Below, in pieces: positions 7,197 through 18,551 of a stretch of 45,483 nt of DNA. The notes below the pieces were generated by a model, which had not been told where the DNA came from, made no database searches, and saw nothing but the letters and a program-made list of their open reading frames with translations. The position numbers and the translations under genes are program-made. Positions within the stretch are counted from its first letter, which is position 1. The number at the start of each line of letters is the position of its first letter. Origin of the DNA: Actinomycetes bacterium (GTDB lineage: Bacteria; Actinomycetota; Acidimicrobiia; Acidimicrobiales; Palsa-688). The stretch covers positions 1-45,483 of the forward strand of contig JAJZDJ010000005.1 of assembly GCA_021828685.1 (NCBI GenBank), in the 5' to 3' direction.

Positions 7197-8962
7197 TACC
7201 AAGAAGTTCTACGTGGCGCCACTATCCAGGCGGCCAGCACCTCGGAGGTAGCGCAATCAAACGGTCGCCCCGCAATACTCGCTCACGACTGGCCCATTTT
7301 GGTGCTTTGTCAGTGATCTCAGCTGTTCTATTTGCTCTCGTCGGTGCGCTCCCGGCGGCATCTGCGTCGACGGTGACGACGACAACGATCGGCACCGCTC
7401 CGACGACGACGACTACTACAACGACGACGACTACAACGACAACGACGCCCCCGCCAACGACGCCCTCTCCGGGCCATGCGGGGTACTGGTTGGTCGGCTC
7501 GGACGGATCGGTCTACCAGAGAGGCACAACGAACTTCGGAGGCCTGAGCACAGACTCGCTCAACGCCCCGATCGTCGGCGGCGCCGCTACACCGAGCGGG
7601 TTGGGCTATTGGATGGTGGCCTCCGACGGCGGGATCTTCTCATTCGGGGACGCAAGTTTCTACGGTTCGATGGGGGCTGTCAAGCTCAACCAACCTGTTG
7701 TAGGAATGGCAGTGGACTCCGCCACCGGCGGCTACTGGATGGTGGCGGCGGACGGGGGTGTCTTCAGCTTCAACGCCCCCTTCTACGGTTCGATGGGGGC
7801 TGTCAAACTCAACCAACCTGTTGTCGGCATGGCCCCCACACCTGACGGCAAGGGCTACTGGCTGGTTGCGGCGGACGGCGGAATTTTCAGCTTCGGCGAC
7901 GCCGCCTTTTACGGCTCGACCGGGAACATCAAGTTGAACTCGCCGATTGTCGGAATGACCACGGACACATCGACTGGCGGGTACTGGTTGGTCGCAGCCG
8001 ACGGCGGAGTTTTTTCCTTCAATGCGCCGTTCTACGGATCGATGGGGGGAACACCCCTCAACGCACCGGTTGTCGGCCTTTACGCAGCCCCGCAGGGAGC
8101 TGGCTACTGGATGGCGGCCAGTGACGGAGGGGTCTTCACCTTCGGCTCGGTGCCATTCCTGGGCGCAGCGAACAAGCCTACCGGAGCGGCTCCGATTGCC
8201 GGAATCATCGGCACGGCCAACGGCCTTCCTTTCCCCCCTGGGGCTACCGGCTACGACGTGTCGCAGTACCAATGCCCCGACTACTCGAGAAGCATCTCGG
8301 GGCTTCCGCCTGCACAGAGCAGCCTCGCCATAGTGCAGGTAAGCGGCGGTGCCATCAACGAGTCGCAGCCCCCATCGTGCTTTCCTCTCGAAGCGGCGTG
8401 GGCAGGGCCGAACCTCTCGGCTTACATCTTCATGGATCCGCTTCCTTCGCCGGCTCCGCCGGAGGCGATGGCGGGCCCCGCCGGGGACTGCGCCGCTACC
8501 GACGTGGGCTGTCAAAGCTACAACTTCGGCTTCTACTGGGCGCAACACTGGGTCGCATACGCGAGGGCCGATGGGACCAACCCGAGCTTATGGTGGCTCG
8601 ACGTCGAAACTGGGATCGGCTGGAGCGGGTCGAGCCAGTCGAGCAACGCCCAGGTTGTGAGCGGTGCTATCGCCGGCCTGCGTGGTGCTGACGTCGTCCC
8701 CGGTATCTACTCGACCAACCTTCAGTGGTCGAAGATCACCGGCAATCTGGTGAGTTTTCCTGGTATCTACCTTTGGATACCGGGTGGAGGGAACACTTCG
8801 GGAGGGACGTACAGCGCCCAGAGCATCTGCGCCGGCACGGCCGGATCGGACTACGCCGCGTTCGCCGGAGGCAACGTAACGGTGGTCCAGTACGGCTTCG
8901 ACGGGAACGGCTACACGGGGCCGCCGAGCCAGTATCTCCTCGATTACGCCTGCAACGTGTAA
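7169..8962 (+). CDS. Secreted GYW-repeat protein with GH25-like lysozyme domain
   Basis: Up to 597 residues from a TTG at 7169. A typical signal peptide only begins at IKRSPRNTRSRLAHF, directly after a strong GGAGGT (7244-7249) and a non-standard ATC codon at 7256, so the true start may be there. After the signal peptide (ending ALPAASA) comes a Thr-rich linker, then six repeats of about 42 residues (GYWMVAADGGVFSF, FYGSMG, LNQPVVGM). These probably form a six-bladed propeller. The C-terminal 230 residues begin GYDVSQYQCPD and contain WWLDVETG; the Asp and the DxE pair fit the active site of GH25 or DUF1906-type muramidases. A role in cell-wall turnover or surface binding is inferred. Two adjacent repeats share a 44-base stretch with few differences, a recent duplication. 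Confidence 0.85.
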   Translation: MDKHIRFGQIPRSSTWRHYPGGQHLGGSAIKRSPRNTRSRLAHFGALSVISAVLFALVGALPAASASTVTTTTIGTAPTTTTTTTTTTTTTTTPPPTTPSPGHAGYWLVGSDGSVYQRGTTNFGGLSTDSLNAPIVGGAATPSGLGYWMVASDGGIFSFGDASFYGSMGAVKLNQPVVGMAVDSATGGYWMVAADGGVFSFNAPFYGSMGAVKLNQPVVGMAPTPDGKGYWLVAADGGIFSFGDAAFYGSTGNIKLNSPIVGMTTDTSTGGYWLVAADGGVFSFNAPFYGSMGGTPLNAPVVGLYAAPQGAGYWMAASDGGVFTFGSVPFLGAANKPTGAAPIAGIIGTANGLPFPPGATGYDVSQYQCPDYSRSISGLPPAQSSLAIVQVSGGAINESQPPSCFPLEAAWAGPNLSAYIFMDPLPSPAPPEAMAGPAGDCAATDVGCQSYNFGFYWAQHWVAYARADGTNPSLWWLDVETGIGWSGSSQSSNAQVVSGAIAGLRGADVVPGIYSTNLQWSKITGNLVSFPGIYLWIPGGGNTSGGTYSAQSICAGTAGSDYAAFAGGNVTVVQYGFDGNGYTGPPSQYLLDYACNV

Positions 8963-8995
8963 CGGGCTTCTGGAAGGACAGCCCCAGAAAAATCG

Positions 8996-9077
8996 TGCGG
9001 GCGAGAGGACTCGAACCTCCACCCCTTTCAGGACCAGGACCTAAACCTGGCGCGTATGCCAATTTCGCCACGCCCGC
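8996..9077 (-). tRNA. tRNA-Leu (anticodon UAG)
   Basis: The minus strand begins GCGGGCGTGGCGAAATTGGC and closes with CGCCCGC-A, a perfect 7-bp acceptor stem. The anticodon arm is CCAGG-TTTAGGT-CCTGG with anticodon UAG. The variable arm is long, as in class II leucine tRNAs, and the T-arm reads GGTTCGAGTCC. CCA is not encoded (ACG follows). It reads CUN leucine codons. It lies between the two GYW-repeat genes on the opposite strand. Confidence 0.95.
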
Positions 9078-9194
9078 AGAGCCTGAAAGTCTAGTCGCTT
9101 CTTGGTGCGGGCCATTTTGGAAGAAGCTTCTTCGAATTCGTGGTTGCACCACGCTCGTCGCAGCCTTCGCGAGCTGCGGTCAATTCCGCCCATA

Positions 9195-9234
9195 ACGCGG
9201 CTTTCCGGTCCCCTTAGGGGGACTTGCGCCGCGT
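9195..9234 (+). promoter_or_regulatory. Two-tier hairpin upstream of SpoIID-domain gene
   Basis: A 7-bp outer stem (ACGCGGC 9195-9201 with GCCGCGT 9228-9234) encloses an asymmetric internal loop (6 and 4 bases) and a 6-bp inner stem (GTCCCC/GGGGAC) capped by TTAG. It ends about 50 bases before the start of the gene and no T run follows, so it is unlikely to be a simple terminator. It could be a 5' UTR regulatory structure. I do not recognise a known riboswitch consensus. The rest of 9078-9283 holds nothing else I can name. Confidence 0.4.
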
Positions 9235-9283
9235 CGACAAAGTCTCAGACCGACCAGTTCAGTGACAGGTGCAGGAGAGACCT

Positions 9284-11245
9284 TTGCCAGACAAGACGAG
9301 ACGTGCGATCCGGGTGGCTGTCGTAGCAGGGCTTTTGACAGCCTCGGCGGTAGGAGCCCTTCCAGGGGCCAGGACGCCGATAGCGGGTGCGCTGCCCGCC
9401 GATCTGACGATTGTCGGTCACGGCTGGGGCCACGGGCGGGGCATGGGCCAGTACGGCGCTGAGGGGTATGCGCTGGACGGTTGGACCTACCAGCAGATTC
9501 TGTCCCACTTCTACGGCGGTACCACGATGACGACCTTCAACCCGGTCAACATCTCGGTGAACCTTGTCGAGCTCTACGGAGCCAGTTCGGTGACGGTGTC
9601 GGCCCCCCCGGGGTCCACCCTGGTCGTCAACGGAGCGCCGACGAACCTATCTACGACCACGCTGGACCGATCTGCGACCGATCAAAGCGTCGCTGCAAGC
9701 GCGGGGGCCGACGTGATCGTCGCAGGCCCATGGTCAGACGGAGCCACCCGCAGTTTCGCCGGTTCGATAGTCGTAAAGGCCGGCAGCTCGGACGTGCTCA
9801 ACGTGGTGCCCCTCGAGGCCTACGTCGCCGGGGTCGTGCCTTTTGAATCGCCGGCGAGTTGGTCGCTCGCGGCGCTTCAGGCACAGGCCGTCGCGGCACG
9901 CTCTTACGCATTGGCGTATACGGCGGGAGGAACACAGCCGATCTGCGACACAACGTCGTGCCAGGTGTACGGCGGGGTCTACTCGGGCTGGGACAGCGCC
10001 AACAGTGACCAGGCGGTGTCATCCACCGCCTATCAGGTGCTCGACTGCGGATCGGATTCAGCATGCGGGGCGCCGTCGCAGGTTGCCTTCACCGAGTTCT
10101 CCTCCTCCACGGGTGGATACTCAGCGGGCGGTGCTTTTCCGGCTGTCGTCGACGCCGGCGATGCCGTAGCGTCCAACCCGAACCACGACTGGTCGGTCAC
10201 TATTCCCACGTCCCAGGTCGAGCAGGCATTTCCCTCGGTGGGCACACTCGAGTCCATCGACGTCACCCAGCGCAACGGGCTGGGCGACCTCGGGGGAAGG
10301 GTGCTCCAAATGCAGCTCACCGGCTCTGCTGGTTCGCTGACCATCACAGGTGACCAGTTCGAATGGGGTCTCGGTCTCAAGTCGAACTGGTTTGCGGTAA
10401 CGACTTCGTCGTCTGGGTCGACGACGGCTTCCTCGCCATCCGCCGTGTCGTCGCCGGCGGCTCTTCCAGCGCCGACAACCGACACCGGGTACTGGGTCGT
10501 CGGAGCGAACGGGGCTGTGCTTCCCTTCGGTTCGGCGCCCTACTATGGATCGATGGTCGGCACGAAGCTCAATGCTCCGGTCATCGCGACAGCGCCGACG
10601 TCTGACGGAAAAGGCTACTGGCTTCTCGGCGCAGACGGCGGAGTCTTCACCTTCGGCGACGCCCGCTTCTACGGGTCAACCGGAGCGATGGTCCTAAACA
10701 AACCCATCGTGGGTATGGCTTCCACTGCTGACGGAAACGGCTACTGGCTCGTCGCTTCCGATGGAGGGATATTTACCTTCGGCGACGCAACCTTCTACGG
10801 CTCGACCGGAAACAACCCGCCGGCCTATCCGATAGTTGGTATGGCCCGCACGCCCGACGGCGGCGGCTACTGGCTGGTCGACTCGATCGGCCAGGTCTTC
10901 AACTTCGGTGACGCCGGATTTCACGGCTCACTGCCGTCGATTGGAGTAATGCCGGCCTACCCGATTGTGGGTATGGTGCCTACCGCAGACGGCAACGGCT
11001 ACTGGCTGGTGGGCGCTGACGGAGGGATATTCTCATTCGGCGACGCAGGCTTCGTGGGTTCACTCGGCGGTAAGGGAGTGTTGAACGTCGTATCCGTCAC
11101 GTCCACTCCCGACAGCCGTGGATACATGGTGGTGACGAGCACCGGCGTCGTTTACACCTTCGGTGACGCCACTTCATATGGCGATCCTGCGTCCAACGTC
11201 GCAGGTTGGTCGGGTCAGGCGATTGGAGTCTTCGACGCCGGCTGA
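9284..11245 (+). CDS. Secreted SpoIID/LytB-domain protein with six GYW repeats
   Basis: 653 residues from a TTG at 9284 with AGGAGAG just upstream; a GTG at 9269 is the alternative. A signal peptide (KTRRAIRVAVVAGLLTASAVGALPGA) is followed by a SpoIID/LytB domain in residues about 35-345: GHGWGHGRGMGQYGAEGYA at its start and LEAYVAGVVPFESPASW with LQAQAVAARSYA in its core. In sporulating bacteria SpoIID is a lytic transglycosylase; this organism need not sporulate, since the domain is widespread in Actinobacteria. A Ser/Ala-rich linker leads to six repeats of GYWLVASDGGIFTFGDA type, like those in the gene upstream. The gene converges on and overlaps the wzt-like gene by 31 bases. Confidence 0.9.
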   Translation: MPDKTRRAIRVAVVAGLLTASAVGALPGARTPIAGALPADLTIVGHGWGHGRGMGQYGAEGYALDGWTYQQILSHFYGGTTMTTFNPVNISVNLVELYGASSVTVSAPPGSTLVVNGAPTNLSTTTLDRSATDQSVAASAGADVIVAGPWSDGATRSFAGSIVVKAGSSDVLNVVPLEAYVAGVVPFESPASWSLAALQAQAVAARSYALAYTAGGTQPICDTTSCQVYGGVYSGWDSANSDQAVSSTAYQVLDCGSDSACGAPSQVAFTEFSSSTGGYSAGGAFPAVVDAGDAVASNPNHDWSVTIPTSQVEQAFPSVGTLESIDVTQRNGLGDLGGRVLQMQLTGSAGSLTITGDQFEWGLGLKSNWFAVTTSSSGSTTASSPSAVSSPAALPAPTTDTGYWVVGANGAVLPFGSAPYYGSMVGTKLNAPVIATAPTSDGKGYWLLGADGGVFTFGDARFYGSTGAMVLNKPIVGMASTADGNGYWLVASDGGIFTFGDATFYGSTGNNPPAYPIVGMARTPDGGGYWLVDSIGQVFNFGDAGFHGSLPSIGVMPAYPIVGMVPTADGNGYWLVGADGGIFSFGDAGFVGSLGGKGVLNVVSVTSTPDSRGYMVVTSTGVVYTFGDATSYGDPASNVAGWSGQAIGVFDAG

Positions 11246-12660
11246 GCATCGACGGCTGCCGGATCGGGTTCCGGGCCGACCGGCGCATCGGAAGCGACCG
11301 GAGGACGCTGGGATATGCGGGCAGGCACCGAGACAAGTCCGGTCTGTCCATTGCGGGTGATGACGCTCAAAGTGTGCTGCTGTTCCTGCCAGTCGTAGAC
11401 GCTGTACTGGTCGTAGCTTGTGACACCAACAGTCAAAGGATAGTCCCCGTCGAGCAAAGGCAGAGAATCGAAACTGAAGACGAACTCCCCGTCACCGGAA
11501 GGTACCTCGATCTCGGCCGGGTAAAGGCGGGTATCCGCCGAAAAAAGAACGGTGCCTTTCTGATCGTAGACGATGACGCTCGGTACGACGTCGGCGTACG
11601 CGGCGCTTGCCCGGTAGCCGACGACCAGTTGCATCGGCTCGCCGGTCTCAACGTAATGACGTCCTGCGCTGTGGGCCGGTTCGATGTGCACGTAGCTGAT
11701 CGTCAGCGTCGCCGGGGGATGGTTCCCGTCGAGGGCGGTCCCGGCAGTCGAAGCGCCGACCGAGGCGTCTTCGTCGCTTTTGACAGCGATCGCCGATGGT
11801 CCAGCGTCGGCGTTCCCGTCGGCGGACTCCGGTCCTCGCTGCTCGACTTGGGCAGGCGAGCCGCTTGACGGCTCCGACTGGGCAAGTGACAGCATTTCGG
11901 TCATCTCTCCTGCGTCAAGGTAGGCCTGACGGCGAAGAAGATGCTCCCTGTAGGAGCGGACGGCCTCGGCGGGGCTTCCGAGTCCTACGAGATGCCCGTG
12001 GTCGAGTACCGCGGCGCGGTCGCATACCTGGCGTACAAGGTCGGGTGAGTGGGTCACGACGACGATCGTTCGACCCTCACGTTGGAACTGACGGACCCTG
12101 TCGAAGCACTTGCGTTGGAAGAGTTCGTCGCCGACGGCGAGGACTTCATCGACGATGAGGATGTCGGGGTCCATGTGGACCGCCACGGCGAAGCCCAGTC
12201 GGATGTACATACCTGAGGAGTAGTACTTGACCTGGTTGTCGATGAACTGTTCGAGCTCGGCGAAGGCGACTATGTCGTCGAAGCGCCGATCCACGTACTT
12301 TCGGGACATGCCGAGCAGGGAGGCGTTCAGGTAGATGTTCTCACGGCCCGACATAGCGGGTTGGAACCCTGCGCCCAGCTCGAGAAGCGCAGCGACGCGT
12401 CCTCTCGTCATGATCTCGCCCGAAGTCGGTTGCACGATCCCGGCTGTGCATTTGAGCAGCGTCGACTTGCCGCTCCCGTTGTGGCCGAGAAGGCCGAAGG
12501 TCTGGCCTTCCTCTATCTCCAGCTCGATGTCACGGAGAGCCCAGAAATCCTCATAGGGCACCTTGCCCCAGTGCAGCATCCGCTCTTTGAGGGATGTGAA
12601 CTGCTCGTGGTAGAGGCGGAAGTGCTTGGAGACGCTCCGGACCTCGATAGCTGTTGCCAC
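11215..12660 (-). CDS. wzt: ABC exporter ATPase of the Wzt/TagH type
   Basis: A 481-residue ATPase that would power export of a finished, lipid-linked polysaccharide. Walker A GHNGSGKST is at 59-67, the signature YYSSGMYIRLGFA at about 147-159 and Walker B ILIVDEVLAVGD at 167-178. TSLKERMLHWGKVPYEDFWAL before the Walker site is typical of polysaccharide exporters. After a 60-residue disordered linker, residues about 300-460 form a beta-rich domain like the C-terminal domain of Wzt, which recognises the capping sugar of the chain. Its partner permease lies 55 bases upstream on the same strand. Confidence 0.92.
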   Translation of the reverse strand: MATAIEVRSVSKHFRLYHEQFTSLKERMLHWGKVPYEDFWALRDIELEIEEGQTFGLLGHNGSGKSTLLKCTAGIVQPTSGEIMTRGRVAALLELGAGFQPAMSGRENIYLNASLLGMSRKYVDRRFDDIVAFAELEQFIDNQVKYYSSGMYIRLGFAVAVHMDPDILIVDEVLAVGDELFQRKCFDRVRQFQREGRTIVVVTHSPDLVRQVCDRAAVLDHGHLVGLGSPAEAVRSYREHLLRRQAYLDAGEMTEMLSLAQSEPSSGSPAQVEQRGPESADGNADAGPSAIAVKSDEDASVGASTAGTALDGNHPPATLTISYVHIEPAHSAGRHYVETGEPMQLVVGYRASAAYADVVPSVIVYDQKGTVLFSADTRLYPAEIEVPSGDGEFVFSFDSLPLLDGDYPLTVGVTSYDQYSVYDWQEQQHTLSVITRNGQTGLVSVPARISQRPPVASDAPVGPEPDPAAVDAQPASKTPIA

Positions 12661-12715
12661 GCATGTGATCCTACCTGCAGCATCGATCGGAACCCTTCGG
12701 ATCGCTCAGTAGGCC

Positions 12716-13681
12716 TCAGAGCTGCTCCGCAAAGCTCCCCTCTCGCTTCGCGAACACGGACAGCGCGAACAGCAGCAAGGCTCCTGCGAAACCAATCACG
12801 GCGAGAAGCTGCCAGCCGTACCACCACAGTCCGGCATGGTCAGGAAGGATATGCACCGGGACGCCGCCTGTGCCGATTGGGGAAGTGACCGAGTAGATAG
12901 CTCGCTGGAACGTGAGCACGATCGGGGTCACGGGATTCAGCCGATAAAGGATGAAAAGCCACAGGTAGGGAGAGTGGCCGAACTGTATGGGATCGCGGAT
13001 TTGGGCGTAGGTGTAAACGATGGGGGTACCCCAGAACCACACCTGCAGCCCGATGCCGAGGAGATAGCCGACGTCGCGAAGCTTCACGTTGAGCGCCGCG
13101 AACAGTATTCCGATGGCGGTGGCGAGGAGAATTACGGCGATAAGGGCCGGAATCAGAAGGGGCAGGTAAGCGACCGCAGGCCCGGAGCGGAATGCCAGGA
13201 GGAAAACGATCAACACGATTGTCTGGAATCCCATCTGGGTCAGCGCCGAGCCGATCTGTGCGAGGGCGGGGATTTCCCTAGGGAAAGACACCTTCTTGAT
13301 GATCGGCGAGTTGCCGACGATGGAACCGCACGCTCCTGAAACGCCCATTGAGAAGAAGTTCCAGACGAGGGTGCCGCACATCAGGTATATCGCGAATCGG
13401 GGTATACCGTTTTTCAATATTAGCTGAAAAACAACGAAATACACAACGAGGTTGATGGCCGGGTTCAGCATCGACCACAAGAACCCGAGGATCGAGTTCT
13501 TGTATTGGACGGTCAACTCCTTCCGAGTCATCTCGCCGAGCAGCTCTCGGTATGTCCAGATCGCCTGGACTCGCTGGCGAAGGGTGATCTTCGGGGACAC
13601 CACGCGAAGCGGTTTGTCCCCGTCGCGGCGCACCACGGGGGGATCCGGAAGTCGGGCTGCAAGTTCTGGGGGGCCAACCAT
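12716..13681 (-). CDS. wzm: ABC exporter permease of the Wzm/TagG type
   Basis: About 321 residues from the ATG at 13681; the open frame reaches 13759, but that would run through the clpP start and promoter. Six membrane segments follow a cytoplasmic N-terminus. Hallmarks of the ABC-2 polysaccharide export family are YRELLGEMTRKELTVQYKNSILGFLWSMLNP, the segment SPIIKKVSFPREIPALAQ, and the C-terminal LNPVTPIVLTFQRAIY. With the ATPase just downstream it forms an export pair for an O-antigen-like or teichoic-acid-like chain. No clear ribosome-binding site is visible. It is divergent from clpP with 55 bases between the starts. Confidence 0.9.
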   Translation of the reverse strand: MVGPPELAARLPDPPVVRRDGDKPLRVVSPKITLRQRVQAIWTYRELLGEMTRKELTVQYKNSILGFLWSMLNPAINLVVYFVVFQLILKNGIPRFAIYLMCGTLVWNFFSMGVSGACGSIVGNSPIIKKVSFPREIPALAQIGSALTQMGFQTIVLIVFLLAFRSGPAVAYLPLLIPALIAVILLATAIGILFAALNVKLRDVGYLLGIGLQVWFWGTPIVYTYAQIRDPIQFGHSPYLWLFILYRLNPVTPIVLTFQRAIYSVTSPIGTGGVPVHILPDHAGLWWYGWQLLAVIGFAGALLLFALSVFAKREGSFAEQL

Positions 13682-13736
13682 GTGAGGCCATGATAGGAGG
13701 GCTGCTCCGCTTGGCGTTGCGTATAGGCTGCTTGCG

Positions 13737-14348
13737 ATGGATACCAGACCCACGATCACGGCAGCGCAGTCCCTGAGCGGGGACGCCTCGGGAGACGTCT
13801 ACCAGCGCCTGCTCAAAGAGCGGATCGTCTTTTTAGGAACCCAGGTCGACGACACGTCGGCGAACCTAATATGCGCCCAGCTCCTGCTCTTGGCGGCTGA
13901 GGACGCAGAACGAGACATAAGCCTCTACATCAACTCTCCTGGGGGATCAGTCACAGCCGGGTTGGCAATCTACGACACGATGCAACTAGTTCCTTGCGAC
14001 GTGTCGACGGTGTGCATGGGGCTCGCCGCCTCGATGGGCCAGTTCCTGCTGTGCGCTGGCGCCAAAGGCAAGCGTCTGTCGCTTCCCCATTCGCGTATCC
14101 TCATGCATCAGCCGTCCGGGCAGGCTCAGGGTCAGGCGTCTGACATCAAGATCCAAGCAGAGCAGATCATCTACTTGAAGAAGATGATGGCTGAGCGGAT
14201 ATCGTTCCACACGGGTCAGCCGGTCGAGAGGATAGAGCTCGACTCGGACCGCGACCGCTGGTTCACTGCGGAGCAGGCCCTCGAGTACGGTTTCATCGAC
14301 AGGGTTATCGAGAAGGCTTCGCGGGTCAATGAGCCCGCGAGCGCCTGA
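13737..14348 (+). CDS. clpP: ATP-dependent Clp protease proteolytic subunit
   Basis: A 203-residue serine protease subunit. Catalytic Ser99 lies in GLAASMGQF, His124 in ILMHQPSG, and Asp173 in [27 protein letters not shown] is the oxyanion-loop region. The N-terminus is 15-20 residues longer than the mature enzyme and may be cleaved. No clpX, tig or second clpP is beside it, which is the usual arrangement. Instead a glycosyltransferase gene starts 5 bases after the stop. It may therefore be an accessory ClpP paralogue or just a relocated copy. Confidence 0.95.
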   Translation: MDTRPTITAAQSLSGDASGDVYQRLLKERIVFLGTQVDDTSANLICAQLLLLAAEDAERDISLYINSPGGSVTAGLAIYDTMQLVPCDVSTVCMGLAASMGQFLLCAGAKGKRLSLPHSRILMHQPSGQAQGQASDIKIQAEQIIYLKKMMAERISFHTGQPVERIELDSDRDRWFTAEQALEYGFIDRVIEKASRVNEPASA

Positions 14349-14353
14349 CCCTC

Positions 14354-15522
14354 TTGGCGAACGGCCGTATAGCGGTAGTCTCGGCGACAGCTGGCAGTAA
14401 CGTCGGCGGCGCCGAGGTCATGCTTCGTGATGTTGCCGGCGGACTCGCTGAGCGAGGATGGGAAGTTGAGATCCTCACAACTGCGGCGGAGGACATCTAC
14501 ACGTGGGAGAATGTCGCACCGACAGGCGTGAGCCATGAGGAAGCGTTGACGGTCCGCCGTTTTGAGGCAGTAGGCCTGTCTCAACCTGTTCGCGATCAGC
14601 TTTCGATGCGCATCCTCGCAGGCGAGAAGCTCACAATGTCGGAACAGTACCGCTGGGCTAACGCCGGGATGCGAGTGCCAGGCCTATACGACTACCTGGC
14701 CGAGAATGCCGGTAGCTACAGGGCGATCATCTGCGGGCCTTATATGTTCTGGGCCGGCTTGATTCTCGCTGACCTCGCCCCCGAACGAACAATACTTTTT
14801 CCTTGCCTCCACGACGAGCCGTTTGCGCGGCTCGGCCTTTACAGGTACCAAATGACGGCAGTGCGTGGTCTGTGGTTCCAGACCGATCCTGAGTTCGATC
14901 TTGCGAGGAGCCTCGGCTTGATCGGCGATCGCTACGCCTTTGTGGGCTCGGCAGTTTCCAACCCGGCGAGCGTAGACGTAGCATCCTTTCGCCGTCGCTA
15001 CCGCGTAGACGGGGATTACATCTTCTTCGCGGGGCGAAGGGAGTGGGGTAAAGGCTGGCCCCAGCTGATGTCGGACCTCACGTTTGCCAGCGAAGTTCTA
15101 GGCCGTACCGTCCCGTTGGTCACTTGCGGCGTCGGCGAAATCGGTCCACTCGGCGACAAGCTTGGCGTTCGTGACATCGGCGTTGTCCCAGATGCGGACC
15201 GGGCATCGGGTCAGGCCGGTGCCCTGGCCTACATCCAACCGTCGGCGATGGAAAGCTTCTCGCGAACCGTGCTCGAAGCTTTCCAGCTGGGTACCCCCGT
15301 CGTAGCAAACTGGCACAGTGGCGTCGTGAGGTGGCATTGCGAGCGTTCGGGAGCGGGACTCACATACGCCAACCGCTACGAGTTCACCGAGTGCATGCGA
15401 CTACTGCTCGATAACCCGGAGTCGATTCGCGGTCTTGCGAGCGGCGGTGCAGCGTACGTCGAGGAGCAGTTCACCTGGCCCGCTGTCATCGACCGGGTCG
15501 AGGCCAGCCTCGAGGAGTGGAT

Positions 15523-15526
<4 letters not shown>
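14354..15526 (+). CDS. GT4-family glycosyltransferase
   Basis: About 390 residues from a TTG at 14354. The N-terminal domain starts RIAVVSATAGSNVGGAEVMLRD, the usual GT4 acceptor-side opening. The C-terminal Rossmann domain has YIFFAGRREWGKGWPQL (donor-domain start) and an EX7E-like segment SAMESFSRTVLEAFQLGTPVVA that binds the nucleotide sugar. It probably transfers a sugar from a nucleotide donor to a lipid-linked polysaccharide at the inner face of the membrane. It follows clpP by 5 bases and overlaps the next glycosyltransferase by four bases (GTGA), so the three are likely one transcript. Donor and acceptor cannot be read from sequence. Confidence 0.85.
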
Positions 15527-17947
<2,421 letters not shown>

Positions 17948-18499
17948 TTACCGGCGCAGGCCGATGTAGGGTCGCCTGCCCGCCGGTATGTCCCGGCGTA
18001 GCGGGTTGGACTGGTCGCGTATCGATAAGACCGGGTCGGCGACACCCCAATGAGCGCCGATGGTGGGATCGTCCCAGGCGACACCCAACTCGTCGTCGGG
18101 GTTGTAGTAGCTGTCGACAAGGTAAGTCAACGTCAGATCGCTGAGAGCGGCGAACCCGTGCGCAACCCCTGGTGGTATGAAGACACCCCTCGCATTGTCC
18201 TCACTCAACTCGAGAATCTCGGTGTTCGAATCCGTGGGTGAACCCTCCCGAAGGTCGTGGAGGACCACGCGGGCGATGCCGCGAGGGCAGAGCCAGTAAT
18301 CAGCCTGATGAAGGTGGTAGTGCAGCCCGACGACGCTTCCAGCCGTCTTGTCGGAACGATTCGATTGAATCATCTCCCGGCCAAGGGGAAACCAGGACCG
18401 ACGGTAGGTCTCGTAGAATCGACCGCGGTCATCTCCGTGGACGTCCGGCTCGACTGTCCAGACATCACCTATAACGGTGGACGCTACGGTTTTGGCCAT
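17948..18499 (-). CDS. dTDP-4-dehydrorhamnose 3,5-epimerase-like protein
   Basis: A 183-residue cupin of the RmlC family. DDRGRFYETYRRSW at the start, the catalytic-base region VVGLHYHLHQADYWLCPRG, ARVVLHDLREGSPT and FIPPGVAHGFAAL are family motifs. RmlC epimerises the 4-keto-6-deoxy sugar at C3 and C5 on the way to dTDP-L-rhamnose. The other rml genes are not in the window. It lies 75 bases upstream of gmd on the same strand, so it may act on the 4-keto sugar made there, or serve dTDP-rhamnose synthesis encoded elsewhere. The ATG start is in the divergent gap facing a VOC gene. Confidence 0.87.
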   Translation of the reverse strand: MAKTVASTVIGDVWTVEPDVHGDDRGRFYETYRRSWFPLGREMIQSNRSDKTAGSVVGLHYHLHQADYWLCPRGIARVVLHDLREGSPTDSNTEILELSEDNARGVFIPPGVAHGFAALSDLTLTYLVDSYYNPDDELGVAWDDPTIGAHWGVADPVLSIRDQSNPLRRDIPAGRRPYIGLRR

Positions 18500-18551
18500 T
18501 CGCCAAGGATAGCGTCGTTGCCGCCGCCGACAGCTATGCCAGGATAGCGGC

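Noticed and set aside
7370..7460. ACG-rich tract as a CRISPR or microsatellite feature
   Set aside because: It encodes a Thr-rich linker with mixed codons; there is no repeat-spacer structure.
8963..8993. Hairpin-like GGGCT...AGCCC after the lysozyme-like gene
   Set aside because: Only five base pairs and no T run on the plus strand; too weak to call a terminator.
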